Origin: a virus
Virus record (IMG/VR): IMGVR_UViG_3300007346_000050
Span: 1 to 45,432 of that record
Direction: 5' to 3' (one strand)
Length of the DNA: 45,432 bases
Position numbers and translations under genes: made by a program. The first letter of the stretch is position 1; each line of letters opens with the position of its first letter. The notes under the pieces are model-generated. The model saw nothing but the letters and a program-made list of their open reading frames with translations. It had not been told where the DNA came from and did no database searches. Positions 23,339 through 31,562 of the stretch are shown piece by piece.

Positions 23339-25103
23339 TGTAACTTAACTCCTTACGTAAAAATTCGAGTGATCTATATAAGAATCCTGTGATATCAAGA
23401 TTCGGATCAGACGCTAATGGCATATCTGGCGTCTGTGGATGTGGCAACTGATAGAGGTTGCCGAGTAATCCAATGAACTGGTTTAAAGACTGTTGTGTTT
23501 GTTGAACCATTCTGAACGGATAGCCAGAAAGCATTGCTGCCCTCTCTTCTTCCGTTTTGTCTGGGAACAAGTACTTAAGTGCTTCAATTGAATCAACACC
23601 TAATTCTTGAAGGTTACGAACAACGATGCTGTGTTGTAGCACGTCGTCGGGACTGTCTTCGAAGACTTGACCCATCCAACGCCAGCTAACTTTTGAGCTA
23701 CCGTCAGGAATCAATCCAACAACTCCAATAGGCATATTGCCTGACTCAAGTGTAGCACGGATACTATCTTCTCTTTCTTTAATAAACTTCTGATGTTTCT
23801 TCTGATATTTCTCATATTCTTTCTGAAATGCTTCAGGGTCATTTGCATATTCCTCAGGTAGAGGCATAACTGGTTCTTGCAATCCAATAGCTACTGCAAA
23901 CGATTTACGGAACAGCTCTTCTTCATGCATAATCATCATTGAGAAAAGACGACATAGACCGTAGTTAAACAGTGCTTTGGCTTTTTTCTCTGCTGTTGCA
24001 GCTACACGACCGTAAAGTGTTTTGATTTCATAAGCAGTGCTGGCAAGGTTAATGTCAAGGTCATCAACACCGCCGAGTGCTAAACGAATTTCGGATCTAT
24101 AGTTTTTGACGTATAAGTTCTGGTCACCAGAGACACTGTCAGGTGTCATATAAGACACACGGTCTGTAGGCTCAAGGTTTGCAATCACACGCGGAACTTT
24201 AATCTGTCCGTCAATTGAACTCTTACCAAATGGTTGACTGACGCGGGTACTATGCATAGACCCACCAGTCATTGGTGCAAATCCAGCTTGTGAACTGATG
24301 GTTGGGCGGAAGGTGTTCTCATCACCGCTTTCAATCAGGTCGTGACGAGGACGGCTTGATACCAGAGTGGGGTTACCAAAGAACTTGAGGTTTTTACGGA
24401 TGTTGCGGGTCAGCTCATCGTGATACAAAATCTGGTGTGCTAACCAGTCAAACTCACCATTACCAGTAGCTTCACCTGTGCAATCCATATGATTAAACAC
24501 TTCGACAGCTGGAATAAAACCTAAGCTGTTAGTAAGTGTTTCTGTCATACCAGGCATATGTCCTGGCATTACTCCTGGAGTGTCGTCAAACTCAATCTTC
24601 TCGTTGGAGATTGTTTGTTCAATACGGTCTTTATAGACCTTCAATCGGATGTATTTCTTTTTACCGCCACGCTGGTTAGTCTCAGCGTAGGCATCTAAAC
24701 CTTTATTTTGTTTTACAGCAAAACTGTAGACAAGTACGATGCTGTCAATTTCATTCTTTTGATTGCGATAAGCACGGTAGCTATCTTTTGGGAAGAATAA
24801 TAGCTGGTAGTCTTCACCTGACGGTCTGAAGTAGAAAAGACCTTGACCATCACATAAGAAGTAATCAATAATGCTATCAAGCTTCATGTCGAGCATATTA
24901 TGCTCACAGACATCAGCAATAAACTGACGACGTTTACCAAAGCTATCTTGTTCTGCATAAAACTCAATACCACGACGCAGCATAAACATACGCATCTGCG
25001 CTAAATGCGAAGACACAATCATGCTGTCAACAGATAAATCCCCTCTTCGTTCTTTTGCTGCAGTGAGGATTTGTTTAAATTCTGATTGTATAGAGTTTGT
25101 CAT
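22851..25103 (-). CDS. Portal protein
   Basis: A 750-residue protein directly downstream of the terminase block. The N-terminal 200 residues (RMFMLRRGIEFYAEQDSFGK, LFYFRPSGEDYQLLFFPKDS) and the helical centre (INLASTAYEIKTLYGRVAAT, YGLCRLFSMMIMHEEELF) fit a portal, whose long stem helices and wing domains have this layout. The last 165 residues are disordered, Gly/Ser/Pro-rich and end in a basic tail (SSQRRVSKSNQRSKS). That tail is encoded in the same DNA as the start of the scaffold-like gene. It forms the dodecameric DNA channel and prohead nucleator by family knowledge. Confidence 0.8.
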   Translation of the reverse strand: MTNSIQSEFKQILTAAKERRGDLSVDSMIVSSHLAQMRMFMLRRGIEFYAEQDSFGKRRQFIADVCEHNMLDMKLDSIIDYFLCDGQGLFYFRPSGEDYQLLFFPKDSYRAYRNQKNEIDSIVLVYSFAVKQNKGLDAYAETNQRGGKKKYIRLKVYKDRIEQTISNEKIEFDDTPGVMPGHMPGMTETLTNSLGFIPAVEVFNHMDCTGEATGNGEFDWLAHQILYHDELTRNIRKNLKFFGNPTLVSSRPRHDLIESGDENTFRPTISSQAGFAPMTGGSMHSTRVSQPFGKSSIDGQIKVPRVIANLEPTDRVSYMTPDSVSGDQNLYVKNYRSEIRLALGGVDDLDINLASTAYEIKTLYGRVAATAEKKAKALFNYGLCRLFSMMIMHEEELFRKSFAVAIGLQEPVMPLPEEYANDPEAFQKEYEKYQKKHQKFIKEREDSIRATLESGNMPIGVVGLIPDGSSKVSWRWMGQVFEDSPDDVLQHSIVVRNLQELGVDSIEALKYLFPDKTEEERAAMLSGYPFRMVQQTQQSLNQFIGLLGNLYQLPHPQTPDMPLASDPNLDITGFLYRSLEFLRKELSYSGSYKPDSDGPSVSALSDADERRAALGLPVRDEPTVDLPGLSGGPGSTTPGTNLPTGSGPAGFGTSGESVAGSVPGALRKFEYKQPLPSPGSTIGVPDTNATGASTSKLGFSPSAAMGSYGAADLQSPSFNPSLLNRPGSNARAGSRSSQRRVSKSNQRSKS

Positions 25104-25140
25104 TCCTAGCCTTCTTACCTTTAATTAGTGTAATCGACTT

Positions 25141-25836
25141 TTAGATATTAATATTGTTGATGTCATCACGAGACTTGTCATACATATCTTGGAAATTGGG
25201 CTTCTCAACTCCCTTCTGTGGTTCAGGCTTCTTAAATGCAGGCAGCTCTTCACGTCCATACCGGTACATATCACCGTAAGTGTTTAGACCTTGCATCTTG
25301 CCGTATGCATTATCGACAATAGGTTGACTACGGATATGTTTATCAAGGGCAGCAACGTTTGTACTCTGGTTGGCCTTATTCATATCCATATAGCTTTGCG
25401 TTGTTGATTGTGCAAACTGCTTAGCTTTTGCACTATTAGAATCACGCATCTGGTCTGCATAATTCACGAACTGTTTTGTCGTGTTCATTGCAAAGCCTTC
25501 GTTATCTTTCTTGTTAGTCTTACTTTGCGAACGTGCGTTGTTCACATATTTATTGCCAGTATTAATTGAAAAATCTTGATTACCTTGAGTAGCGGTCTTA
25601 CTTACATTAATGTAATTAGCAAGGTTCGCTGCACCGTAGGAACCAGTTGCTGCAGAGCTATCTTGTGCCTGACTCTCTCGTTGCATTTGAGTATTCCATG
25701 CATCGCCGCCTTTTAAGCCTGTACTGCCAAACAGCTTGGGACTTGAATTAATATGCTCACGTCCACCCATAGGCTGAGAAGCTTTTTTCACACCTTGCTG
25801 AAATTCTTGGCTTCCTGCCATCCGCTGCTGACTCAT
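25141..25836 (-). CDS. Polar hypothetical protein between terminase and portal
   Basis: A 231-residue Asn/Gln/Lys/Ser-rich protein (ANYINVSKTATQGNQDFSIN, FAMNTTKQFVNYADQMRDSN) with weak repeats of the pattern (F/Y)-x-x-N-T-x-(N/K)-x-(Y/F)-V-N. It contains SSAATGSYGAANL, close to SAAMGSYGAADL in the portal's disordered tail, perhaps a shared short binding motif. Function unknown; likely a portal-associated or packaging factor by position. Confidence 0.55.
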   Translation of the reverse strand: MSQQRMAGSQEFQQGVKKASQPMGGREHINSSPKLFGSTGLKGGDAWNTQMQRESQAQDSSAATGSYGAANLANYINVSKTATQGNQDFSINTGNKYVNNARSQSKTNKKDNEGFAMNTTKQFVNYADQMRDSNSAKAKQFAQSTTQSYMDMNKANQSTNVAALDKHIRSQPIVDNAYGKMQGLNTYGDMYRYGREELPAFKKPEPQKGVEKPNFQDMYDKSRDDINNINI

Positions 25837-25844
25837 CGCTATTT

Positions 25845-27383
25845 CTATAATGCGAAACTATTCTCATTGTAGTCTAATTGTAGATTTCCTCTTCTTAACA
25901 AGCCTCCCATAGTAAGCACCATAGAATCGACTGCATCATCATGTTGCGTATGTCCGAAGTTCAAGAGCTCTTCTTCTAAGACATTCCATACTCTCCATTT
26001 ATTCCAGATAACTCTCTTGTGTTCATATAGACCCATCACACCTCTAAGCCTTGCAAGTTTGTCACCCTTGAAGCCTTTAACTGGTGAGCAGTGTAAGTTG
26101 TAGAGCGCTCGTTGTTCAAACATTACACGTTTAAAATCACCTTCAAATGATGTTTGATAGGCAACAGCTTCTGGCCATATCACACATGGTGACATTGTTG
26201 GGAAGTATTGACCATCATCGTTTTCTACAAGGATGTTCCAATCTGCCAACATTTCACAGAGGGTGTCCATCTTCTCAAGATTGCCCATTGTCCGTGCACG
26301 TCGTTGGTCAATCAAATAGATTTTGCCATCTTTGATGCCACCGAGTGTCATAACTGTCCAGTCATTCTTCTCACCTATACCGGCACTAAGGTCAATTCCT
26401 ACACCTAAGCAGTCGTAGTCTTCTGGCACAATACCTTTACAGATAAGCTCTGGAGAGATTCCTGCATCTTCACTGCGAACAGCTGTATTGAGATACTGAT
26501 AAGCAAAAGCAACACGGTCTTCATTCTTACGTTCATTGAGATATTTCATTGACCAGAACTCTGGCCAATATGAACGTTGTTTACCGTCAGGGTCTGTTAT
26601 GACTGCTTTCTGGATAATTTGTTTCCAGTTGTTTTTGGGAACAAATAGTGTGGCGTGGATATCGTCAAAGTGAAAACGGGTACCCAGACAAATGGCTCGT
26701 GCACCTTGGAACATAGTGGGCGCAATAACGTTACTCCACGTCTGTTCCATCTCACGGCGAATATCCGGATTATTGATTGACGCAGCTGATTTGATAGGGT
26801 CATCGATAAGAACCAGCTGTGATCGTTTAGAGGTGATGGCTCCTTTAAGACCACCACAGGCAATAGTAAATGCTTCCTCACCTGCTGTATCGATTCCCGC
26901 AAAGTCATAATCAATACTCCAATATTCATCACTCCGTTTAATTTTTGATAGTCTTACCATTGGAAAGACTTCACGGTATTTACTGCTGGTTAAGATGCCT
27001 TTGATTGTTGCTGACTTTGCACGGCTAATGTCAACCATATATGCGATGTACAAGATACGCAGCATCTTCTTTGCAGCTGCATGTCTGCCAATCATCCAAG
27101 CAGCAAATAAGCCTAGGACTGTGCTTTTTGCAGAACCACGTGGTGCAAGGATAGCTGTGTTAGGTCCACCAATTCCCATTAAACATTCGCTGTCTTCTCC
27201 TGTACACAGCTGAGCGTGCCACTCCAACATATGCTTTGCAGGTGCTTTACCCATAAAGACACAGAAGTCTTTGAAGTCATCTCGTGCACGTAGTACTTCT
27301 TCTGAAGGTGGTTTGGTCGTTACCTTCGTTGCGGTCATTAATGCTGACCTTCTATAAGCTAATGATGCACTAGGTATTGCCAT
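25845..27383 (-). CDS. terL: Terminase large subunit
   Basis: A 512-residue packaging motor. The ATPase Walker A-like motif is APRGSAKST (residues 80-88), Walker B is QLVLIDDP (189-196) and a coupling-type motif LGTRFHFDD follows (232-240). The nuclease domain shows VGIDLS (327-332) and the C-terminal HDDAVDS (480-486) acidic cluster. Length and motif order are typical. It cleaves and translocates DNA into the prohead through the portal encoded just downstream. Confidence 0.95.
   Translation of the reverse strand: MAIPSASLAYRRSALMTATKVTTKPPSEEVLRARDDFKDFCVFMGKAPAKHMLEWHAQLCTGEDSECLMGIGGPNTAILAPRGSAKSTVLGLFAAWMIGRHAAAKKMLRILYIAYMVDISRAKSATIKGILTSSKYREVFPMVRLSKIKRSDEYWSIDYDFAGIDTAGEEAFTIACGGLKGAITSKRSQLVLIDDPIKSAASINNPDIRREMEQTWSNVIAPTMFQGARAICLGTRFHFDDIHATLFVPKNNWKQIIQKAVITDPDGKQRSYWPEFWSMKYLNERKNEDRVAFAYQYLNTAVRSEDAGISPELICKGIVPEDYDCLGVGIDLSAGIGEKNDWTVMTLGGIKDGKIYLIDQRRARTMGNLEKMDTLCEMLADWNILVENDDGQYFPTMSPCVIWPEAVAYQTSFEGDFKRVMFEQRALYNLHCSPVKGFKGDKLARLRGVMGLYEHKRVIWNKWRVWNVLEEELLNFGHTQHDDAVDSMVLTMGGLLRRGNLQLDYNENSFAL
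25862..25871 (-). promoter_or_regulatory. Candidate promoter inside the end of terL
   Basis: Minus strand TACAATGAGA, 25 nt before the ATG at 25836 and inside the last codons of terL, so conservation could also be for coding. Confidence 0.3.
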
Positions 27384-27405
27384 AAGTTAGACCTTTTGTC
27401 TCAGT

Positions 27406-27732
27406 CTAACGACGTTCTGATGCTCTCTGTGCTTGACGATTACGTGCTTTTGCTATTGCTTTACTTCTTCTTTCTTGCATCCTAGTGATTTGATGTACTG
27501 CTCTTAGATCATTCATCAGTTGTGCTGCTTCAACTTGACGACTGTTTGTAAATGACAAATCGTTGAGTACACCTGATGGCATAGGTGGCAGGTTCCTAAG
27601 CAGCGTCCCTTCCAGCCGTAGTGTTCCTACTGTTGCATCTTGCATCACAGGCAGTGGAGCTGGTACCTGAGAGAAATAACTAGGGAGTTCCTGAGGAATT
27701 TCTAAAGATGCTGTGACAGGTGCTCCGTACAT
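27406..27732 (-). CDS. Small basic hypothetical protein in the terminase operon
   Basis: A 108-residue protein. The N-terminal half is Pro-rich (SLEIPQELPSYFSQVPAPLP). The C-terminal half is a strongly basic helix (ITRMQERRSKAIAKARNRQA then QRASERR). It overlaps the gene before it by one base and is 22 nt upstream of terL. It may bind DNA or terminase; no family recognised. Confidence 0.55.
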   Translation of the reverse strand: MYGAPVTASLEIPQELPSYFSQVPAPLPVMQDATVGTLRLEGTLLRNLPPMPSGVLNDLSFTNSRQVEAAQLMNDLRAVHQITRMQERRSKAIAKARNRQAQRASERR

Positions 27733-28271
27733 TATGCGTTACTCAACTCGCTGTAAATCTTTGCCCACACTGCATTGATTGCATTGTCGATTGGTTCTGC
27801 AAACTGTGGGTCATCTTTGAAGATGGCAGTGAGTTCACGCATCACACGATCAGCACCAGCAAGGACTAATCCACGTTTATCAGTCGTGCGGTTCATTTTG
27901 TCAGACGTTTCAATATGACTACGCAGTTCTTTTTCCAATGCCGCAAGACGTTGACAACCATTGTCCGCTTTGACCTCACCTGAGGTAATTGCCATTCTAA
28001 GCTCCTGAATATCGGCGTGCAGAGCAGCAATTTCACTATTAAGTATTTCACGTCGGTTCAGCTTCTTATACTTCATTTTGACCCAACGAGCTAAATCGTT
28101 GAATGAGCCTGGGTATTGAAGGATACCGGCATATACCCAAATCTCAATAATAGAAGGAGTGACCTCAGCAAATTCTCTGAAGTCTTCACTCTCAGCAGCT
28201 GGTAGAGTGTCCAACCATTGGTCTACGTAGTTGAGGTAGACCTTACCTTGAGTAGCTTCTTTGGTAGGCAT
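27732..28271 (-). CDS. Putative terminase small subunit
   Basis: A 179-residue helical protein. The N-terminal half (FAEVTPSIIEIWVYAGILQY, FNDLARWVKMKYKKLNRREI) could hold a helix-turn-helix. The middle is a coiled coil (NSEIAALHADIQELRMAITS) and the C-terminus is helical (QFAEPIDNAINAVWAKIYSE). That order, and the position two genes upstream of terL, fits a small terminase that recognises DNA and oligomerises. No diagnostic motif, so the call is mainly positional. Confidence 0.5.
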   Translation of the reverse strand: MPTKEATQGKVYLNYVDQWLDTLPAAESEDFREFAEVTPSIIEIWVYAGILQYPGSFNDLARWVKMKYKKLNRREILNSEIAALHADIQELRMAITSGEVKADNGCQRLAALEKELRSHIETSDKMNRTTDKRGLVLAGADRVMRELTAIFKDDPQFAEPIDNAINAVWAKIYSELSNA

Positions 28272-29020
28272 TAGAAGCTCCTTGCCATTGTCCGGCTACG
28301 TGCGGATTGACGGTTTTCACGTTCACGCTCTGTTATACGACCCTCTTCAGCTCTGTTAGTATCTGTCCTACGGGTTTCATCACCTGCTTGCATTGTGTTT
28401 AAGCGAGTCTCTTCGCCTTGTTGCATCATTCCATATCGCTCTTGCTCACCTTTAGTGACCATATCTAGGCGATTTTGAGAACCTTGAGCAGCAACGGTTT
28501 TACGATAGTCATCTCCTTGGAATCCCATCTTGGCCATATCACGGATATTCTGGTTATCCGCTAACTTATCGGCAAAGTCAAACTGTGCAGCCTTGTCATA
28601 AGAGTTTTTGGTGATGTCACGAACGTTTTGGTTCTCTGCCATCTGGTTACCGAACTCATATTGAGTAGCGGTGTTTGTTGTGTCCTTGGTGATGTCCCGT
28701 ACGTTCTGGTCTTCTGCAAAGCGGTTCTGGAATTCAAACTGACCGCCCATTGACATCATTCCTTTGTTGAATTCATCATTCATCAAAGCAGTCTTATTAC
28801 GCAGCTCAAGGTCAGCAGCATGAGTCATCTGACCTTTGGACAGTCCTGACTGGGTATAAGCCATATCTTTAGCCAGGCTTGCATCAAAACCTGACTGAAT
28901 CATATTGCTCATAAAGCTATTCTTCATAGCTCTACCTTCAGAGTCGCCATCCTTTGGCTGATATCCATAGAACGTATCCATCACGCCCTGGAAGTTGAAC
29001 ATACCTTTATCGATACTCAT
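28271..29020 (-). CDS. Repeat-containing helical protein
   Basis: A 249-residue protein. It has three tandem 26-residue repeats, starting QFEFQNRFAEDQNVRDITK, QYEFGNQMAENQNVRDITK and QFDFADKLADNQNIRDMAK. They are followed by about four 11-residue repeats (KGEQERYGMMQ, QGEETRLNTMQ, AGDETRRTDTN, RAEEGRITERE). Eleven-residue periodicity suggests a right-handed coiled coil, and the C-terminus is Arg-rich. It probably acts as an internal or rod-like protein. It heads the packaging operon with a promoter element at 29046-29055. Confidence 0.6.
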   Translation of the reverse strand: MSIDKGMFNFQGVMDTFYGYQPKDGDSEGRAMKNSFMSNMIQSGFDASLAKDMAYTQSGLSKGQMTHAADLELRNKTALMNDEFNKGMMSMGGQFEFQNRFAEDQNVRDITKDTTNTATQYEFGNQMAENQNVRDITKNSYDKAAQFDFADKLADNQNIRDMAKMGFQGDDYRKTVAAQGSQNRLDMVTKGEQERYGMMQQGEETRLNTMQAGDETRRTDTNRAEEGRITERERENRQSARSRTMARSF

Positions 29021-29045
29021 TTGCTGCTGTTTGTATCTAATATGG

Positions 29046-29055
29046 TTCTATTCTA
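29046..29055 (-). promoter_or_regulatory. Candidate phage promoter of the packaging operon
   Basis: Minus strand TAGAATAGAA, 25 nt before the ATG at 29020. It is divergent from the plus-strand element at 29071-29080. Confidence 0.55.
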
Positions 29056-29070
29056 TCTATTTCTTTGTCT

Positions 29071-29080
29071 TACAATAGTA
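29071..29080 (+). promoter_or_regulatory. Candidate phage promoter of the lysozyme gene
   Basis: Plus strand TACAATAGTA, 21 nt before the ATG at 29102. An exact family member on the opposite strand, which supports the motif as a promoter rather than a strand bias. Confidence 0.6.
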
Positions 29081-29101
29081 AGGTGATTACGTTTTAGGCA
29101 T

Positions 29102-30118
29102 ATGCGCTTTGCTTCATTACAATCAAGCAATACAGGTGACTATGCCGCTGCTGGTAAGCAAGCTGCAGATTCTTTAAACAAGTCTTTCAAGATTGCTCGT
29201 GAGTCAGGTCCTAACTATCAAAAGTTAGCCGAGACTGCGATGGTTACTCAAGCTGAGCAAAATATTGCATCTATGCAAGCATCTGCGAAGGTTACGAATT
29301 CTGCTGTAAATGCTTACGCTGATGTAACGCGACAAAGTTATAAAGGAAAACTAGTTAAGAATGCAGTTGATCAAAAAGTTAAACTTAGGAAGGCTGGAGC
29401 GATTGCCGGTCTTGGAAGAATTGCCGCCGCAGGTTTCCTGGCTTCCAGAGATAACACAAAAGGCCGTGAACGTCCTAAGGACACCTCTCGCGAAATTTAC
29501 GAATCTTGGCGTACACAGCACCAGGGCATTAAAGACAGGCAGGATCAAGAACGTGCTGAGCTTGGGGATGGCACTAGGTACACTCCTTATAATTCCAGCG
29601 GGAGCAACGGAGGTAACCAGTCTGCTGGGAAAGTAAATTCGGGAAGTGGTTCAAATACTGCTTCCCAAGTTGATGGTCAAACTGGCTGGGGTCGTCTTGC
29701 TCGTGTGATTAAGACAGGAGAAGGTACAGTTGGTGACGCTGGGTACACCACAATGTTTACTGGTGCTCGGTTTAGCGATACGTCTCGTCACCCACGACAA
29801 ATTAATAGAAGTGGACGACTGGCTTCAGATGCAGCAGGTGCATATCAATTCTTGTCTACTACGTGGGATGGAGCTAAAAATGCTTTAGGTCTTACAGACT
29901 TTAGTCCTCAAAGTCAAGAAAAAGCTGGACGTTACTTAGCACAGAAACGTGGTATTAATCCTGATGCTGTGTACAACACAAAAGCCGAACTTGGGCAAGC
30001 TCTTGATAAAATTGCACCTGAATGGGCAAGTATGCCTACCTTAGCTACAGGTACTTCTTATTACGGTCAAGGTGGTTTGAGCCTTGATGAAGCTTGGAGA
30101 ATTTACCAAGGCGGTTGA
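29102..30118 (+). CDS. Virion-type lysozyme (lambda-R-like muramidase) with N-terminal anchoring module
   Basis: A 338-residue protein. The C-terminal 150 residues match the lambda-type transglycosylase/lysozyme family: LARVIKTGEGTVGDAGY (catalytic Glu likely E207), FTGARFSDTSRHPRQ, and LASDAAGAYQFLSTTWD. It cleaves peptidoglycan glycan strands. The N-terminal 115 residues (MRFASLQSSN, YQKLAETAMVTQAEQNIASM, a Gly/Ala segment at 99-114) resemble the N-terminus of the S74 protein at 31532. The pairing of this domain with the lysozyme suggests a virion-borne lysin rather than a simple cytosolic endolysin. It is the only plus-strand gene in this stretch and ends one base before the stop of the convergent 30119-30835 gene. 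Confidence 0.85.
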   Translation: MRFASLQSSNTGDYAAAGKQAADSLNKSFKIARESGPNYQKLAETAMVTQAEQNIASMQASAKVTNSAVNAYADVTRQSYKGKLVKNAVDQKVKLRKAGAIAGLGRIAAAGFLASRDNTKGRERPKDTSREIYESWRTQHQGIKDRQDQERAELGDGTRYTPYNSSGSNGGNQSAGKVNSGSGSNTASQVDGQTGWGRLARVIKTGEGTVGDAGYTTMFTGARFSDTSRHPRQINRSGRLASDAAGAYQFLSTTWDGAKNALGLTDFSPQSQEKAGRYLAQKRGINPDAVYNTKAELGQALDKIAPEWASMPTLATGTSYYGQGGLSLDEAWRIYQGG

Positions 30119-30835
30119 TTAGAGACTAAACGCACCACCCAGTTGACCAATACCTTGCATCAGCTGGGCAATTATGCGGTCACGTCGATCCATACGCTGA
30201 GTTTCTCTGTCGTAAGCCATACGCTTTTCAGCTAAGTCACTCTGCATTAATGCAAGCTGCATTTGCAAGTCATCTTTGCTAGAGCTAAGTTCACGTTCAT
30301 GAGTACGATTTAAGCTGTTCTCAGACCTTTCAAACTGACGGTTAGCGTGGTTCTCTCGACTCGTGTGATTAAATTGATTACTTTGAGACTCAAGTTGAGC
30401 TGCAAGCCGATCTCCTTGAGCTCTGATGCCTGCATTGACTTCTTCCATTCGGTAGCCTTGCTGCCGACCTTCAGCTTCAATACCTTCTTTCCTCAACCGC
30501 TGTCTGTCGTTTTCAGTTTTTGTATCAATAGCTTGTTTTGCACGAGTTTGGAATCCAGCGGCAGTTTCGCCATAATTGGCCATACCTCCGCTTTGTTCAA
30601 AGATCGGTAAACCTGCCTGAATACCTAATGCTTGTAACTGAGGATTATCATTAATAGCTTGTTGCTGAAGAGACTTAATCCTACTTTTAACTAAATCAGG
30701 ATTAGCTCCCCATAATGTTTCAAGTGGACCAATATTAATATGATTAAGAGCCTGAGTACCGTGGTTACGGATTGCTTCTTGTGCAGCATCATTTACTGCA
30801 CCACCACGCCAATTTCCAAGTAAATCAAGATTCAC
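30119..30835 (-). CDS. Long-helix charged protein
   Basis: A 238-residue protein. The first 100 residues are mixed helical (NPDLVKSRIKSLQQQAINDN). From about residue 100 it is a continuous Arg/Glu/Gln-rich helix (DRQRLRKEGIEAEGRQQGYR, RENHANRQFERSENSLNRTH), probably coiled coil. It ends hydrophobic (IAQLMQGIGQLGGAFSL). The start is GTG (30835) with a promoter element 21 nt upstream. A structural or ejection role is guessed from context only. Confidence 0.55.
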   Translation of the reverse strand: MNLDLLGNWRGGAVNDAAQEAIRNHGTQALNHINIGPLETLWGANPDLVKSRIKSLQQQAINDNPQLQALGIQAGLPIFEQSGGMANYGETAAGFQTRAKQAIDTKTENDRQRLRKEGIEAEGRQQGYRMEEVNAGIRAQGDRLAAQLESQSNQFNHTSRENHANRQFERSENSLNRTHERELSSSKDDLQMQLALMQSDLAEKRMAYDRETQRMDRRDRIIAQLMQGIGQLGGAFSL

Positions 30836-30856
30836 GGTTAAACTCTCTAATCCTTT

Positions 30857-30866
30857 TACTATTTTA
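30857..30866 (-). promoter_or_regulatory. Candidate phage promoter, -10-like element
   Basis: Minus strand TAAAATAGTA, 21 nt before the GTG at 30835, overlapping the stop of the S74 gene. Confidence 0.55.
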
Positions 30867-31532
30867 TACAGCTGCTAAAGCTGCTTTTGCTTCAAGGCGG
30901 CTAACACGTGCTTGAAGTTCTTGATTACCACGTACAAGCAGTCCGATGACGTCCATCGGGTCGATGCAAAGCTTGCCAGTCTTGTCATCTTGGTAAGTGG
31001 CAGCAGGAAGTACTTTCTGAAACTCCTGTGCTACAAACCCGTGATGCATACGTGTTGGGTCACCATACTCTGGCTTGTAGTAGAAAGTGACAGGCTTGAG
31101 TTCACGCAGCTTCTCTAGTGCAGTCTCAATTGGAGTGATTTCGTCTTTTGTGGTCTTATCACTTAAACCAATCAAAGCAGAGCCGATAGAGCCAATTGCT
31201 CCCATCATTCCAGAGCTCTTTGCAGCTTCAGCTTGTTTGTCAGCTGCATACATAGCTGCTTCAGCTTGCAGTGCTGCTCCTTTGGTTTGGCCAAATGCAG
31301 CGATACTATTGGACATTACGTCTGCTTCAGCTTTCATTGCTGCTTGTTTTTCTGCAGATTCAGTCTGCATAGCTGTACCAGCAATCTGGTCGTACCTTGG
31401 AGCTTTAGAGCGCATTGCTCCAAACCCTTCGTTTAAATCAACGTTACCTGCAGCGCTAGAGTAGTTACTGCTTGACCCAGCGGCTGATAAAGATTGAGGT
31501 GTAAAATCTACCGCACTACCTGCAAAACGCAT
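30864..31532 (-). CDS. S74 intramolecular-chaperone protein
   Basis: A 222-residue protein. The C-terminal 100 residues are a peptidase S74/intramolecular chaperone domain: LSDKTTKDEITPIETALEKL, then LKPVTFYYKPEY, then HHGFVAQEFQKVLPAA, ending in a coiled coil (LVRGNQELQARVSRLEAKAA). S74 domains help trimerise fibres and cleave themselves off at a conserved Ser, here probably S124 before D125. The N-terminal module (MRFAGSAVDF, SSNYSSAAGN, IAGTAMQTESAEKQAAMKAE) resembles the lysozyme protein rather than a fibre shaft, which is unusual. Confidence 0.85.
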   Translation of the reverse strand: MRFAGSAVDFTPQSLSAAGSSSNYSSAAGNVDLNEGFGAMRSKAPRYDQIAGTAMQTESAEKQAAMKAEADVMSNSIAAFGQTKGAALQAEAAMYAADKQAEAAKSSGMMGAIGSIGSALIGLSDKTTKDEITPIETALEKLRELKPVTFYYKPEYGDPTRMHHGFVAQEFQKVLPAATYQDDKTGKLCIDPMDVIGLLVRGNQELQARVSRLEAKAALAAV

Positions 31533-31552
31533 TTGTAAAACCCTTAGTCTTT

Positions 31553-31562
31553 TGATATTTTA
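31553..31562 (-). promoter_or_regulatory. Candidate phage promoter, -10-like element
   Basis: Minus strand TAAAATATCA, 20 nt before the ATG at 31532. Confidence 0.5.
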
